Assembly: GCF_012516315.1 (NCBI RefSeq) | Contig: NZ_CP051185.1 | Location: 5,771,363-5,835,362 of the forward strand | From: Limnospira fusiformis SAG 85.79 | Lineage (GTDB): Bacteria; Cyanobacteriota; Cyanobacteriia; Cyanobacteriales; Microcoleaceae | Direction: 5' to 3' | DNA: 64,000 bases | Part shown: positions 18,067 to 27,120 of the stretch, piece after piece | Numbering within the stretch: the first letter of the stretch is position 1 | Layout: every line of letters starts with the position of its first letter | Made by a program: the position numbers and the translations under genes | The notes under the pieces: model-generated | The model's input: the letters and a program-made list of their open reading frames with translations, nothing else | Databases searched by the model: none | Told to the model about the DNA's origin: nothing

Positions 18067-18099
18067 AGAAACCCGGTTTTTTCAAAAAACCGGGTTTCT
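18067..18099. repeat. 33-bp perfect palindrome (representative of 17 copies)
   Basis: The arm AGAAACCCGGTTTTTT and its exact complement flank a single central base. Copies start at 13085, 14648, 14838, 16400, 16590, 18067, 19128, 20117, 21529, 22667, 23716, 24789, 25814, 26885, 28035, 29024 and 30037, each 33 bp. Some have G instead of C at the centre. The last twelve sit in the spacers between array genes. On the minus strand each lies downstream of one gene and about 70 bp before the start of the next, so it could end one transcript or block read-through. It is AT-rich at the loop and GC-rich mid-arm, unlike a simple intrinsic terminator, and is probably an extragenic palindrome family. Confidence 0.9.
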
Positions 18100-18129
18100 T
18101 AAATTCTGAGTTGGTTTGGGATAAGTTTG

Positions 18130-19059
18130 TCAGTTTTCATCTGTCTGCAACCAGCGCACTAAATCCTCCATCCCCCGAAAATCTAACAAAGCCTCCGCCA
18201 ACTCATCCCTTTGACCCGAGTTGAGAGATATCACCTGTTGCCGTTGCATATCCGACAACTCACCACAGCGACGGGTTAACAGTCGTAACAGCATCTCCGT
18301 CTGTGCTTCTTCGCGACCTTCCTGGCGACCTTCCTGGCGACCTTCCTGGCGACCTTCCTGGCGACCTTCCTGGCGACCTTCCTGGCGACCTTCCTGGCGA
18401 CCTTCCTGGCGACCCTTCTGCAACACATCCCGATAAAACCGGGTATCCTCAAGCCTAACCTGGGTAATATCCAACATTTCCCGTATCTCCTCCAAGCTCA
18501 ACTCTGGAAACTTACTCGCCATTATACTTTCTACCAAGTCCAACCGTCGCTGAAATACCTCCTCACTCGCCTCCACATTCAACAAATTACGAGCGCTTTC
18601 TGGGGTTTCCGACTCCGGTAATACCAACAACCGCAACAACGCCAAATTCGGACTCAAATCCGACCTAGGAATCAGATCTTCGAGATAAAGCCTTTCCACC
18701 AAATTATCCAATAGCAGGCGATAGGGAGTCTCCACCCCCAACCCCTGACCGCGACTGGAGAAAATCAATAGCCCCCGCCAAGGTCGGCTCACCTCATATT
18801 GTCTCAGATACATGAACACTTCCTGAAAAAAGCGACCATAGAATCCCCTATCCGCCTGCATTTGCGCTTCCACGAACACCAAGGGCAAATCTGGGTCATC
18901 CCCCACGGGGGTAAATAAGCCATCAATGCGCTGTTCCTGTTCTTTGACCACCGGAGCGCTATAATCAAATTGGCAGTCCATGGGAATGCCGGGAACCAAC
19001 TCAGCAATCAGTTCCGGCTGCCATAGAAAAATGCGATAAAATAGTTTGTCAGTTTTCAT
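18130..19059 (-). CDS. DUF2887 nuclease-like protein, array copy 2
   Basis: Its 309 residues are the copy 1 fold plus eight RQEG tetrapeptides inserted after VLQKG. The start is the ATG at 19059; an open frame continues 29 residues upstream into the spacer palindrome. Asp46 and Glu64-Ala-Gln66 are conserved. It carries Met27 (PMDC) and Arg70 (ADRG), the commonest allele in the array, and ends TDEN. The 131-bp spacer to copy 1 contains the palindrome at 18067. Confidence 0.82.
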   Translation of the reverse strand: MKTDKLFYRIFLWQPELIAELVPGIPMDCQFDYSAPVVKEQEQRIDGLFTPVGDDPDLPLVFVEAQMQADRGFYGRFFQEVFMYLRQYEVSRPWRGLLIFSSRGQGLGVETPYRLLLDNLVERLYLEDLIPRSDLSPNLALLRLLVLPESETPESARNLLNVEASEEVFQRRLDLVESIMASKFPELSLEEIREMLDITQVRLEDTRFYRDVLQKGRQEGRQEGRQEGRQEGRQEGRQEGRQEGRQEGREEAQTEMLLRLLTRRCGELSDMQRQQVISLNSGQRDELAEALLDFRGMEDLVRWLQTDEN

Positions 19060-19190
19060 CTTTTGAGACGGGGCTGTTACTGAGTTAAATTTGATTAAGG
19101 CTTTGATTAAGGCGCGCACCTGTTTCCAGAAACCCGGTTTTTTCAAAAAACCGGGTTTCTTAAATTCTGAGTTGGTTTGGGATAAGTTTG

Positions 19191-20048
19191 TCAGTTTTCA
19201 TCTGTCTGCAACCAGCGCACTAAATCCTCCATCCCCCGAAAATCTAACAAAGCCTCCGCCAACTCATCCCTTTGACCCGAGTTGAGAGAGATAACCTGTT
19301 GCCGTTGCATATCCGACAACTCACCACAGCGACGGGTTAACTGTCGTAACAGCATCTGGGTCTGTGCTTCTTCGCGACCTTCCTGGCGACCTTCCTGGCG
19401 ACCCTTCTGCAACACATCCCGATAAAACCGGGTATCCTCAAGCCTAACCTGGGTAATATCCAACATTTCCCGTATCTCCTCCAAGCTCAACTCTGGAAAC
19501 TTACTCGCCATTATACTTTCTACCAAGTCCAACCGTCGCTGAAATACCTCCTCACTCGCCTCCACATTCAACAAATTACGAGCGCTTTCTGGGGTTTCCG
19601 ACTCCGGCAATACCAACAACCGCAACAACGCCAAATTCGGACTCAAATCCGACCTAGGAATCAGATCTTCGAGATAAAGCCTTTCCACCAAATTATCCAA
19701 TAGCAGGCGATAGGGAGTCTCCACCCCAAACCCCTGACCGCGACTGGAGAAAATCAATAGCCCCCGCCAAGGTCGGCTCACCTCATATTGTCTCAGATAC
19801 ATGAACACTTCCTGAAAAAAGCGACCATAGAATCCCCTATCCGCCTGCATTTGCGCTTCCACGAACACCAAGGGCAAATCTGGGTCATCCCCCACGGGGG
19901 TAAATAAGCCATCAATGCGCTGTTCCTGTTCTTTGACTACCGGAGCGCTATAATCAAATTGGCAGTCCATGGGAATGCCGGGAACCAACTCAGCAATCAG
20001 TTCCGGTTGCCATAGAAAAATGCGATAAAATAGTTTGTCAGTTTTCAT
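19191..20048 (-). CDS. DUF2887 nuclease-like protein, array copy 3
   Basis: A 285-residue copy with two RQEG units and the Met27/Arg70 allele. The 131-bp spacer on its downstream side is standard, but upstream it is separated from copy 4 by a long 520-bp spacer with a HIP1 array, so it is the first gene of a sub-block. Catalytic-type residues are unchanged. Confidence 0.82.
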   Translation of the reverse strand: MKTDKLFYRIFLWQPELIAELVPGIPMDCQFDYSAPVVKEQEQRIDGLFTPVGDDPDLPLVFVEAQMQADRGFYGRFFQEVFMYLRQYEVSRPWRGLLIFSSRGQGFGVETPYRLLLDNLVERLYLEDLIPRSDLSPNLALLRLLVLPESETPESARNLLNVEASEEVFQRRLDLVESIMASKFPELSLEEIREMLDITQVRLEDTRFYRDVLQKGRQEGRQEGREEAQTQMLLRQLTRRCGELSDMQRQQVISLNSGQRDELAEALLDFRGMEDLVRWLQTDEN

Positions 20049-20568
20049 CTTTTGAGACGGGGCTGGTACTGAGTTAAATTTGATTAAGGCTTTGATTAAG
20101 GCGCGCACCTGTTTCCAGAAACCCGGTTTTTTGAAAAAACCGGGTTTCTTAAATTCTGACGACCCGACAATGTTTTTGGGGAAGGCGATCGCCTTTGAGA
20201 GTTTGGGGGAAAGCGTGGGAGAGTTTTGGGGAAACCTGGGAGAGGGAAGGGGAAAGCGATCGCCTGGGAGAGGGAAGGGGAAAGCGATCGCCTTTGAGAG
20301 TTTGGGGGAAAGCGTGGGAGAGTTTTGGGGAAGCCTTTGAGAGTTTGGGGGAAAGCGATCGCCTTTGAGAGTTTGGGGGAAAGCGTGGGAGAGTTTTGGG
20401 GAAGCCTTTGAGAGTTTGGGGGAAAGCGATCGCCTGGGAGAGGGAAGGGGAAAGCGATCGCCTGGGAGAGGGAAGGGGAAAGCGATCGCTATTGTGGTGC
20501 GTCAACCGAGAATATTCGGTTAGTATGAAAATTCCCCGGTTCTGACGCACCCTACAATGTGGGTTTTG
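20049..20568. repeat. 520-bp spacer with palindrome, HIP1 array and inverted repeat
   Basis: In plus-strand order it holds the duplicated gene leader, a palindrome with G at its centre (20117-20149), a HIP1-centred array (20186 to 20490) made of a long TTTGAGAGTTTGGGGGAA-type unit interspersed with the 28-bp purine-rich unit, and the 68-bp inverted repeat at 20491-20558. The end next to copy 4 is the same as the sequence left of copy 1, showing that whole sub-blocks were duplicated. No gene is visible. Confidence 0.85.
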
Positions 20569-21462
20569 TCAGTTGTCATCTGTCTGCAACCAGCGCACTA
20601 AATCCTCCATCCCCCCAAAATCTAACAAAGCCTCCGCCAACTCATCCCTTTGACCCGAGTTGAGAGATATCACCTGTTGCCGTTGCATATCCGACAACTG
20701 ACCACAGCGACGGGTTAACAGTCGTAACAGCATCTCCGTCTGTGCTTCTTCGCGACCTTCCTGGCGACCTTCCTGGCGACCTTCCTGGCGACCTTCCTGG
20801 CGACCTTCCTGGCGACCCTTCTGCAACACATCCCGATAAAACCGGGTATCCTCAAGCCTAACCTGGGTAATATCCAACATTTCCCGTATCTCCTCCAAAC
20901 TCAACTCTGGAAACTTACTCGCCATTATACTTTCTACCAAGTCCAACCGTCGCTGAAATACCTCCTCACTCGCCTCCACATTCAACAAATTACGAGCGCT
21001 TTCTGGGGTTTCCGACTCCGGTAATACCAACAACCGCAACAACGCCAAATTCGGACTCAAATCCGACCGAGGAATCAGATCTTCGAGATAAAGCCTTTCC
21101 ACCAAATTATCTAATAGCAGGCGATAGGGAGTCTCCACCCCAAACCCCTGACCGCGACTGGAGAAAATCAATAGCCCCCGCCAAGGTCGGCTCACCTCGT
21201 ATTGTCTCAGATACATGAACACTTCCTGAAAAAAGCGACCATAGAATCCCTTATCAGCCTGCATTTGTGCTTCCACGAACACCAAGGGCAAATCTGGGTC
21301 ATCCCCCACGGGGGTAAATAAGCCATCAATGCGCTGTTCTTGTTCTTTGACCACCGGAGCGCTATAATCAAATTGGCAGTCCGTGGGAATGCCGGGAACC
21401 AATTCAGCAATCAGTTCCGGCTGCCATAGAAAAATGCGATAAAATAGTTTGTCAGTTTTCAT
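20569..21462 (-). CDS. DUF2887 nuclease-like protein, array copy 4
   Basis: A 297-residue copy with five RQEG units, carrying the Thr27 (PTDC) and Lys70 (ADKG) allele shared with copies 1 and 9, and ending TDDN. No upstream frame extension is open here, which supports MKTDKLFY as the true start for the family. Together with its upstream spacer it is nearly identical to copy 9 at a constant offset of 5356 bp. The repeat number differs between the two (five against nine). Confidence 0.82.
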   Translation of the reverse strand: MKTDKLFYRIFLWQPELIAELVPGIPTDCQFDYSAPVVKEQEQRIDGLFTPVGDDPDLPLVFVEAQMQADKGFYGRFFQEVFMYLRQYEVSRPWRGLLIFSSRGQGFGVETPYRLLLDNLVERLYLEDLIPRSDLSPNLALLRLLVLPESETPESARNLLNVEASEEVFQRRLDLVESIMASKFPELSLEEIREMLDITQVRLEDTRFYRDVLQKGRQEGRQEGRQEGRQEGRQEGREEAQTEMLLRLLTRRCGQLSDMQRQQVISLNSGQRDELAEALLDFGGMEDLVRWLQTDDN

Positions 21463-21764
21463 CTTTTGAGACGGGGCTGGTACTGAGTTAAATTTGATTA
21501 AGGCTTTGATTAAGGCGCGCTTGTTTCCAGAAACCCGGTTTTTTCAAAAAACCGGGTTTCTTAAATTCTGACGACCCGACAATGTTTTTGGGGAAGGCGA
21601 TCGCCTTTGAGAGTTTGGGGGAAAGCGTGGGAGAGTTTTGGGGAAGCCTTTGAGAGTTTGGGGGAAAGCGATCGCTATTGTGGTGCGTCAACCGAGAATA
21701 TTCGGTTAGTATGAAAATTCCCCGGTTCTGACGCACCCTACAATGTGGGTTGGGGATAAGTTTG
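21463..21764. repeat. 302-bp spacer with palindrome, short HIP1 array and inverted repeat
   Basis: It contains the palindrome at 21529-21561, two HIP1 sites in a TTTGAGAG/TTTGGGG array around 21598-21675, and the 68-bp inverted repeat at 21677-21744. It is essentially identical to 26819-27120. An open frame across it begins MKTDKLIPN only because the stop codon of copy 5 lies in the same direct repeat as the gene starts; it is not a gene. Confidence 0.85.
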
Positions 21765-22598
21765 TCAGTTTTCATCTGTCTGCAACCAGCGCACTAAATC
21801 CTCCATCCCCCGAAAATCTAACAAAGCCTCCGCCAACTCATCCCTTTGACCCGAGTTGAGAGATATCACCTGTTGCCGTTGTATATCCGACAACTGACCA
21901 CAGCGACGGGTTAACAGTCGTAACAGCATCTCCGTCTGTGCTTCTTCGCGACCCTTCTGCAACACATCCCGATAAAACCGGGTATCCTCAAGCTTAACCT
22001 GGGTAATATCCAACATTTCCCGTATCTCCTCCAAACTCAACTCTGGAAACTTACTCGCCATTATACTTTCTACCAAATCCAACCGTCGCTGAAATACCTC
22101 CTCACTCGCCTCCACATTCAACAAATTACGAGCGCTTTCTGGGGTTTCCGACTCCGGCAATACCAACAACCGCAACAACGCCAAATTCGGACTCAAATCC
22201 GACCTAGGAATCAGATCTTCGAGATAAAGCCTTTCCACCAAATTATCCAATAGCAGGCGATAGGGAGTCTCCACCCCCAACCCCTGGCTGCGACTAGAGA
22301 AAATCAATAGCCCCCGCCAAGGTCGGCTCACCTCATATTGTCTCAGATACATGAACACTTCCTGAAAAAAGCGACCATAGAATCCCCTATCCGCCTGCAT
22401 TTGCGCTTCCACGAACACCAAGGGCAAATCTGGGTCATCCCCCACGGGGGTAAATAAGCCATCAATGCGCTGTTCCTGTTCTTTGACCACCGGAGCGCTA
22501 TAATCAAATTGGCAGTCCATGGGAATGCCGGGAACCAATTCAGCAATCAGTTCCGGTTGCCATAGAAAAATGCGATAAAATAGTTTGTCAGTTTTCAT
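21765..22598 (-). CDS. DUF2887 nuclease-like protein, array copy 5
   Basis: A 277-residue copy with no RQEG unit (KGREEAQTE). It has the substitution SRSQG in place of SRGQG and IQRQQ rather than MQRQQ near the C-terminus. Met27/Arg70 allele. The upstream spacer to copy 6 is the standard 131 bp, but here the sequence before the palindrome is a HIP1 site (GCGATCGC) instead of the usual GCGCGCACC. Confidence 0.82.
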   Translation of the reverse strand: MKTDKLFYRIFLWQPELIAELVPGIPMDCQFDYSAPVVKEQEQRIDGLFTPVGDDPDLPLVFVEAQMQADRGFYGRFFQEVFMYLRQYEVSRPWRGLLIFSSRSQGLGVETPYRLLLDNLVERLYLEDLIPRSDLSPNLALLRLLVLPESETPESARNLLNVEASEEVFQRRLDLVESIMASKFPELSLEEIREMLDITQVKLEDTRFYRDVLQKGREEAQTEMLLRLLTRRCGQLSDIQRQQVISLNSGQRDELAEALLDFRGMEDLVRWLQTDEN

Positions 22599-22729
22599 CT
22601 TTTGAGACGGGGCTGTTACTGAGTTAAATTTGATTAAGGCTTTGATTAAGGCGATCGCTTGTTTCCAGAAACCCGGTTTTTTGAAAAAACCGGGTTTCTT
22701 AAATTCTGAGTTGGTTTGGGATAAGTTTG

Positions 22730-23647
22730 TCAGTTTTCATCTGTCTGCAACCAGCGCACTAAATCCTCCATCCCCCGAAAATCTAACAAAGCCTCCGCCA
22801 ACTCATCCCTTTGACCCGAGTTGAGAGATATCACCTGTTGCCGTTGCATATCCGACAACTCACCACAGCGACGGGTTAACAGTCGTAACAGCATCTCCGT
22901 CTGTGCTTCTTCGCGACCTTCCTGGCGACCTTCCTGGCGACCTTCCTGGCGACCTTCCTGGCGACCTTCCTGGCGACCTTCCTGGCGACCTTCCTGGCGA
23001 CCCTTCTGCAACACATCCCGATAAAACCGGGTATCCTCAAGCCTAACCTGGGTAATATCCAACATTTCCCGTATCTCCTCCAAGCTCAACTCTGGAAACT
23101 TACTCGCCATTATACTTTCTACCAAGTCCAACCGTCGCTGAAATACCTCCTCACTCGCCTCCACATTCAACAAATTACGAGCGCTTTCTGGGGTTTCCGA
23201 CTCCGGCAATACCAACAACCGCAACAACGCCAAATTCGGACTCAAATCCGACCTAGGAATCAGATCTTCGAGATAAAGCCTTTCCACCAAATTATCCAAT
23301 AGCAGGCGATAGGGAGTCTCCACCCCAAACCCCTGACCGCGACTGGAGAAAATCAATAGCCCCCGCCAAGGTCGGCTCACCTCATATTGTCTCAGATACA
23401 TGAACACTTCCTGAAAAAAGCGACCATAGAATCCCCTATCCGCCTGCATTTGCGCTTCCACGAACACCAAGGGCAAATCTGGGTCATCCCCCACGGGGGT
23501 AAATAAGCCATCAATGCGCTGTTCCTGTTCTTTGACTACCGGAGCGCTATAATCAAATTGGCAGTCCATGGGAATGCCGGGAACCAACTCAGCAATCAGT
23601 TCCGGTTGCCATAGAAAAATGCGATAAAATAGTTTGTCAGTTTTCAT
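22730..23647 (-). CDS. DUF2887 nuclease-like protein, array copy 6
   Basis: A 305-residue copy with seven RQEG units, Met27/Arg70 allele, ending TDEN. Flanked by 131-bp spacers on both sides. The frame is open for 29 residues upstream of its ATG, reading MKKPGF from the palindrome. Confidence 0.82.
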   Translation of the reverse strand: MKTDKLFYRIFLWQPELIAELVPGIPMDCQFDYSAPVVKEQEQRIDGLFTPVGDDPDLPLVFVEAQMQADRGFYGRFFQEVFMYLRQYEVSRPWRGLLIFSSRGQGFGVETPYRLLLDNLVERLYLEDLIPRSDLSPNLALLRLLVLPESETPESARNLLNVEASEEVFQRRLDLVESIMASKFPELSLEEIREMLDITQVRLEDTRFYRDVLQKGRQEGRQEGRQEGRQEGRQEGRQEGRQEGREEAQTEMLLRLLTRRCGELSDMQRQQVISLNSGQRDELAEALLDFRGMEDLVRWLQTDEN

Positions 23648-23778
23648 CTTTTGAGACGGGGCTGGTACTGAGTTAAATTTGATTAAGGCTTTGATTAAGG
23701 CGCGCACCTGTTTCCAGAAACCCGGTTTTTTCAAAAAACCGGGTTTCTTAAATTCTGAGTTGGTTTGGGATAAGTTTG

Positions 23779-24720
23779 TCAGTTTTCATCTGTCTGCAAC
23801 CAGCGCACTAAATCCTCCATCCCCCGAAAATCTAACAAAGCCTCCGCCAACTCATCCCTTTGACCCGAGTTGAGAGATATCACCTGTTGCCGTTGTATAT
23901 CCGACAACTGACCACAGCGACGGGTTAACAGTCGTAACAGCATCTCCGTCTGTGCTTCTTCGCGACCTTCCTGGCGACCTTCTTCGCGACCTTCCTGGCG
24001 ACCTTCCTGGCGACCTTCCTGGCGACCTTCCTGGCGACCTTCCTGGCGACCTTCCTGGAAACCTTCCTGGCGACCCTTCTGCAACACATCCCGATAAAAC
24101 CGGGTATCCTCAAGCCTAACCTGGGTAATATCCAACATTTCCCGTATCTCCTCCAAGCTCAACTCTGGAAACTTACTCGCCATTATACTTTCTACCAAGT
24201 CCAACCGTCGCTGAAATACCTCCTCACTCGCCTCCACATTCAACAAATTACGAGCGCTTTCTGGGGTTTCCGACTCCGGCAATACCAACAACCGCAACAA
24301 CGCCAAATTCGGACTCAAATCCGACCTAGGAATCAGATCTTCGAGATAAAGCCTTTCCACCAAATTATCCAATAGCAGGCGATAGGGAGTCTCCACCCCC
24401 AACCCCTGACCGCGACTGGAGAAAATCAATAGCCCCCGCCAAGGTCGGCTCACCTCATATTGTCTCAGATACATGAACACTTCCTGAAAAAAGCGACCAT
24501 AGAATCCCCTATCCGCCTGCATTTGCGCTTCCACGAACACCAAGGGCAAATCTGGGTCATCCCCCACGGGGGTAAATAAGCCATCAATGCGCTGTTCCTG
24601 TTCTTTGACTACCGGAGCGCTATAATCAAATTGGCAGTCCATGGGAATGCCGGGAACTAACTCAGCAATCAGTTCCGGCTGCCATAGAAAAATGCGATAA
24701 AATAGTTTGTCAGTTTTCAT
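23779..24720 (-). CDS. DUF2887 nuclease-like protein, array copy 7
   Basis: At 313 residues it is one of the two longest copies, with nine tetrapeptide units. Two are variants, FQEG (second unit) and REEG (next to last), which mark the repeat tract as old enough to have collected point changes. C-terminus has CGQLSDIQRQQ. 131-bp spacers on both sides. Confidence 0.82.
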   Translation of the reverse strand: MKTDKLFYRIFLWQPELIAELVPGIPMDCQFDYSAPVVKEQEQRIDGLFTPVGDDPDLPLVFVEAQMQADRGFYGRFFQEVFMYLRQYEVSRPWRGLLIFSSRGQGLGVETPYRLLLDNLVERLYLEDLIPRSDLSPNLALLRLLVLPESETPESARNLLNVEASEEVFQRRLDLVESIMASKFPELSLEEIREMLDITQVRLEDTRFYRDVLQKGRQEGFQEGRQEGRQEGRQEGRQEGRQEGREEGRQEGREEAQTEMLLRLLTRRCGQLSDIQRQQVISLNSGQRDELAEALLDFRGMEDLVRWLQTDEN

Positions 24721-24851
24721 CTTTTGAGACGGGGCTGGTACTGAGTTAAATTTGATTAAGGCTTTGATTAAGGCGCGCACCTGTTTCCAGAAACCCGGTT
24801 TTTTCAAAAAACCGGGTTTCTTAAATTCTGAGTTGGTTTGGGATAAGTTTG

Positions 24852-25745
24852 TCAGTTTTTATCTGTCTGCAACCAGCGCACTAAATCCTCCATCCCCCCA
24901 AAATCTAACAAAGCCTCCGCCAACTCATCCCTTTGACCCGAGTTGAGAGATATCACCTGTTGCCGTTGCATATCCGACAACTCACCACAGCGACGGGTTA
25001 ACTGTCGTAACAGCATCTCCGTCTGTGCTTCTTCGCGACCTTCCTGGCGACCTTCCTGGCGACCTTCCTGGCGACCTTCCTGGCGACCTTCCTGGCGACC
25101 CTTCTGCAACACATCCCGATAAAACCGGGTATCCTCAAGCTTAACCTGGGTAATATCCAACATTTCCCGTATCTCCTCCAAGCTCAACTCTGGAAACTTA
25201 CTCGCCATTATACTTTCTACCAAGTCCAACCGTCGCTGAAATACCTCCTCACTCGCCTCCACATTCAACAAATCACGAGCGCTTTCTGGGGTTTCCGACT
25301 CCGGCAATACCAACAACCGCAACAACGCCAAATTCGGACTCAAATCCGACCTAGGAATCAGATCTTCGAGATAAAGCCTTTCCACCAAATTATCCAATAG
25401 CAGGCGATAGGGAGTCTCCACCCCAAACCCCTGACCGCGACTGGAGAAAATCAATAGCCCCCGCCAAGGTCGGCTCACCTCATATTGTCTCAGATACATG
25501 AACACTTCCTGAAAAAAGCGGCCATAGAATCCCCTATCCGCCTGCATTTGCGCTTCCACGAACACCAAGGGCAAATCTGGGTCATCCCCCACGGGGGTAA
25601 ATAAGCCATCAATGCGCTGTTCCTGTTCTTTGACTACCGGAGCGCTATAATCAAATTGGCAGTCCATGGGAATGCCGGGAACCAACTCAGCAATCAGTTC
25701 CGGTTGCCATAGAAAAATGCGATAAAATAGTTTGTCAGTTTTCAT
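24852..25745 (-). CDS. DUF2887 nuclease-like protein, array copy 8
   Basis: A 297-residue copy with five RQEG units. It carries ESARDLLN where others have ESARNLLN, and ends TDKN because the stop-site repeat reads AGATAAAAACTGA, a change shared with copies 12 and 13. 131-bp spacers on both sides. Confidence 0.82.
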   Translation of the reverse strand: MKTDKLFYRIFLWQPELIAELVPGIPMDCQFDYSAPVVKEQEQRIDGLFTPVGDDPDLPLVFVEAQMQADRGFYGRFFQEVFMYLRQYEVSRPWRGLLIFSSRGQGFGVETPYRLLLDNLVERLYLEDLIPRSDLSPNLALLRLLVLPESETPESARDLLNVEASEEVFQRRLDLVESIMASKFPELSLEEIREMLDITQVKLEDTRFYRDVLQKGRQEGRQEGRQEGRQEGRQEGREEAQTEMLLRQLTRRCGELSDMQRQQVISLNSGQRDELAEALLDFGGMEDLVRWLQTDKN

Positions 25746-25876
25746 CTTTTGAGACGGGGCTGGTACTGAGTTAAATTTGATTAAGGCTTTGATTAAGGCG
25801 CGCACCTGTTTCCAGAAACCCGGTTTTTTCAAAAAACCGGGTTTCTTAAATTCTGAGTTGGTTTGGGATAAGTTTG

Positions 25877-26818
25877 TCAGTTTTCATCTGTCTGCAACCA
25901 GCGCACTAAATCCTCCATCCCCCGAAAATCTAACAAAGCCTCCGCCAACTCATCCCTTTGACCCGAGTTGAGAGATATCACCTGTTGCCGTTGTATATCC
26001 GACAACTGACCACAGCGACGGGTTAACAGTCGTAACAGCATCTCCGTCTGTGCTTCTTCGCGACCTTCCTGGCGACCTTCCTGGCGACCTTCCTGGCGAC
26101 CTTCCTGGCGACCTTCCTGGCGACCTTCCTGGCGACCTTCCTGGCGACCTTCCTGGCGACCTTCCTGGCGACCCTTCTGCAAGACATCCCGATAAAACCG
26201 GGTATCCTCAAGCCTAACCTGGGTAATATCCAACATTTCCCGTATCTCCTCCAAGCTCAACTCTGGAAACTTACTCGCCATTATACTTTCTACCAAGTCC
26301 AACCGTCGCTGAAATACCTCCTCACTCGCCTCCACATTCAACAAATTACGAGCGCTTTCTGGGGTTTCCGACTCCGGTAATACCAACAACCGCAACAACG
26401 CCAAATTCGGACTCAAATCCGACCGAGGAATCAGATCTTCGAGATAAAGCCTTTCCACCAAATTATCTAATAGCAGGCGATAGGGAGTCTCCACCCCAAA
26501 CCCCTGACCGCGACTGGAGAAAATCAATAGCCCCCGCCAAGGTCGGCTCACCTCGTATTGTCTCAGATACATGAACACTTCCTGAAAAAAGCGACCATAG
26601 AATCCCTTATCAGCCTGCATTTGTGCTTCCACGAACACCAAGGGCAAATCTGGGTCATCCCCCACGGGGGTAAATAAGCCATCAATGCGCTGTTCTTGTT
26701 CTTTGACCACCGGAGCGCTATAATCAAATTGGCAGTCCGTGGGAATGCCGGGAACCAATTCAGCAATCAGTTCCGGCTGCCATAGAAAAATGCGATAAAA
26801 TAGTTTGTCAGTTTTCAT
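25877..26818 (-). CDS. DUF2887 nuclease-like protein, array copy 9
   Basis: A 313-residue copy with nine RQEG units and the Thr27/Lys70 allele. Upstream of the repeat tract it matches copy 4 and its spacer almost base for base at offset 5356 bp, so the two are products of a block duplication. The repeat tract changed afterwards. Confidence 0.82.
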   Translation of the reverse strand: MKTDKLFYRIFLWQPELIAELVPGIPTDCQFDYSAPVVKEQEQRIDGLFTPVGDDPDLPLVFVEAQMQADKGFYGRFFQEVFMYLRQYEVSRPWRGLLIFSSRGQGFGVETPYRLLLDNLVERLYLEDLIPRSDLSPNLALLRLLVLPESETPESARNLLNVEASEEVFQRRLDLVESIMASKFPELSLEEIREMLDITQVRLEDTRFYRDVLQKGRQEGRQEGRQEGRQEGRQEGRQEGRQEGRQEGRQEGREEAQTEMLLRLLTRRCGQLSDIQRQQVISLNSGQRDELAEALLDFRGMEDLVRWLQTDEN

Positions 26819-27120
26819 CTTTTGAGACGGGGCTGGTACTGAGTTAAATTTGATTAAGGCTTTGATTAAGGCGCGCTTGTTTCCAGAAACCCGGTTTTTT
26901 CAAAAAACCGGGTTTCTTAAATTCTGACGACCCGACAATGTTTTTGGGGAAGGCGATCGCCTTTGAGAGTTTGGGGGAAAGCGTGGGAGAGTTTTGGGGA
27001 AGCCTTTGAGAGTTTGGGGGAAAGCGATCGCTATTGTGGTGCGTCAACCGAGAATATTCGGTTAGTATGAAAATTCCCCGGTTCTGACGCACCCTACAAT
27101 GTGGGTTGGGGATAAGTTTG
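26819..27120. repeat. 302-bp spacer, duplicate of the copy 4/5 spacer
   Basis: It holds the palindrome at 26885-26917, HIP1 sites near 26953 and 27025, and the 68-bp inverted repeat at 27033-27100, in the same order as 21463-21764. No gene. Confidence 0.85.

Noticed and set aside
18221..18436. Arg/Trp/Pro/Ser-rich repeat protein on the plus strand (and similar frames in other copies)
   Set aside because: It is the opposite-strand reading of the RQEG tract, with no independent coding signal.
21488..21775. 95-residue protein starting MKTDKLIPN (also at 26844-27131)
   Set aside because: The ATG comes from the 19-nt repeat at the neighbouring stop codon and the frame then reads the spacer repeats.
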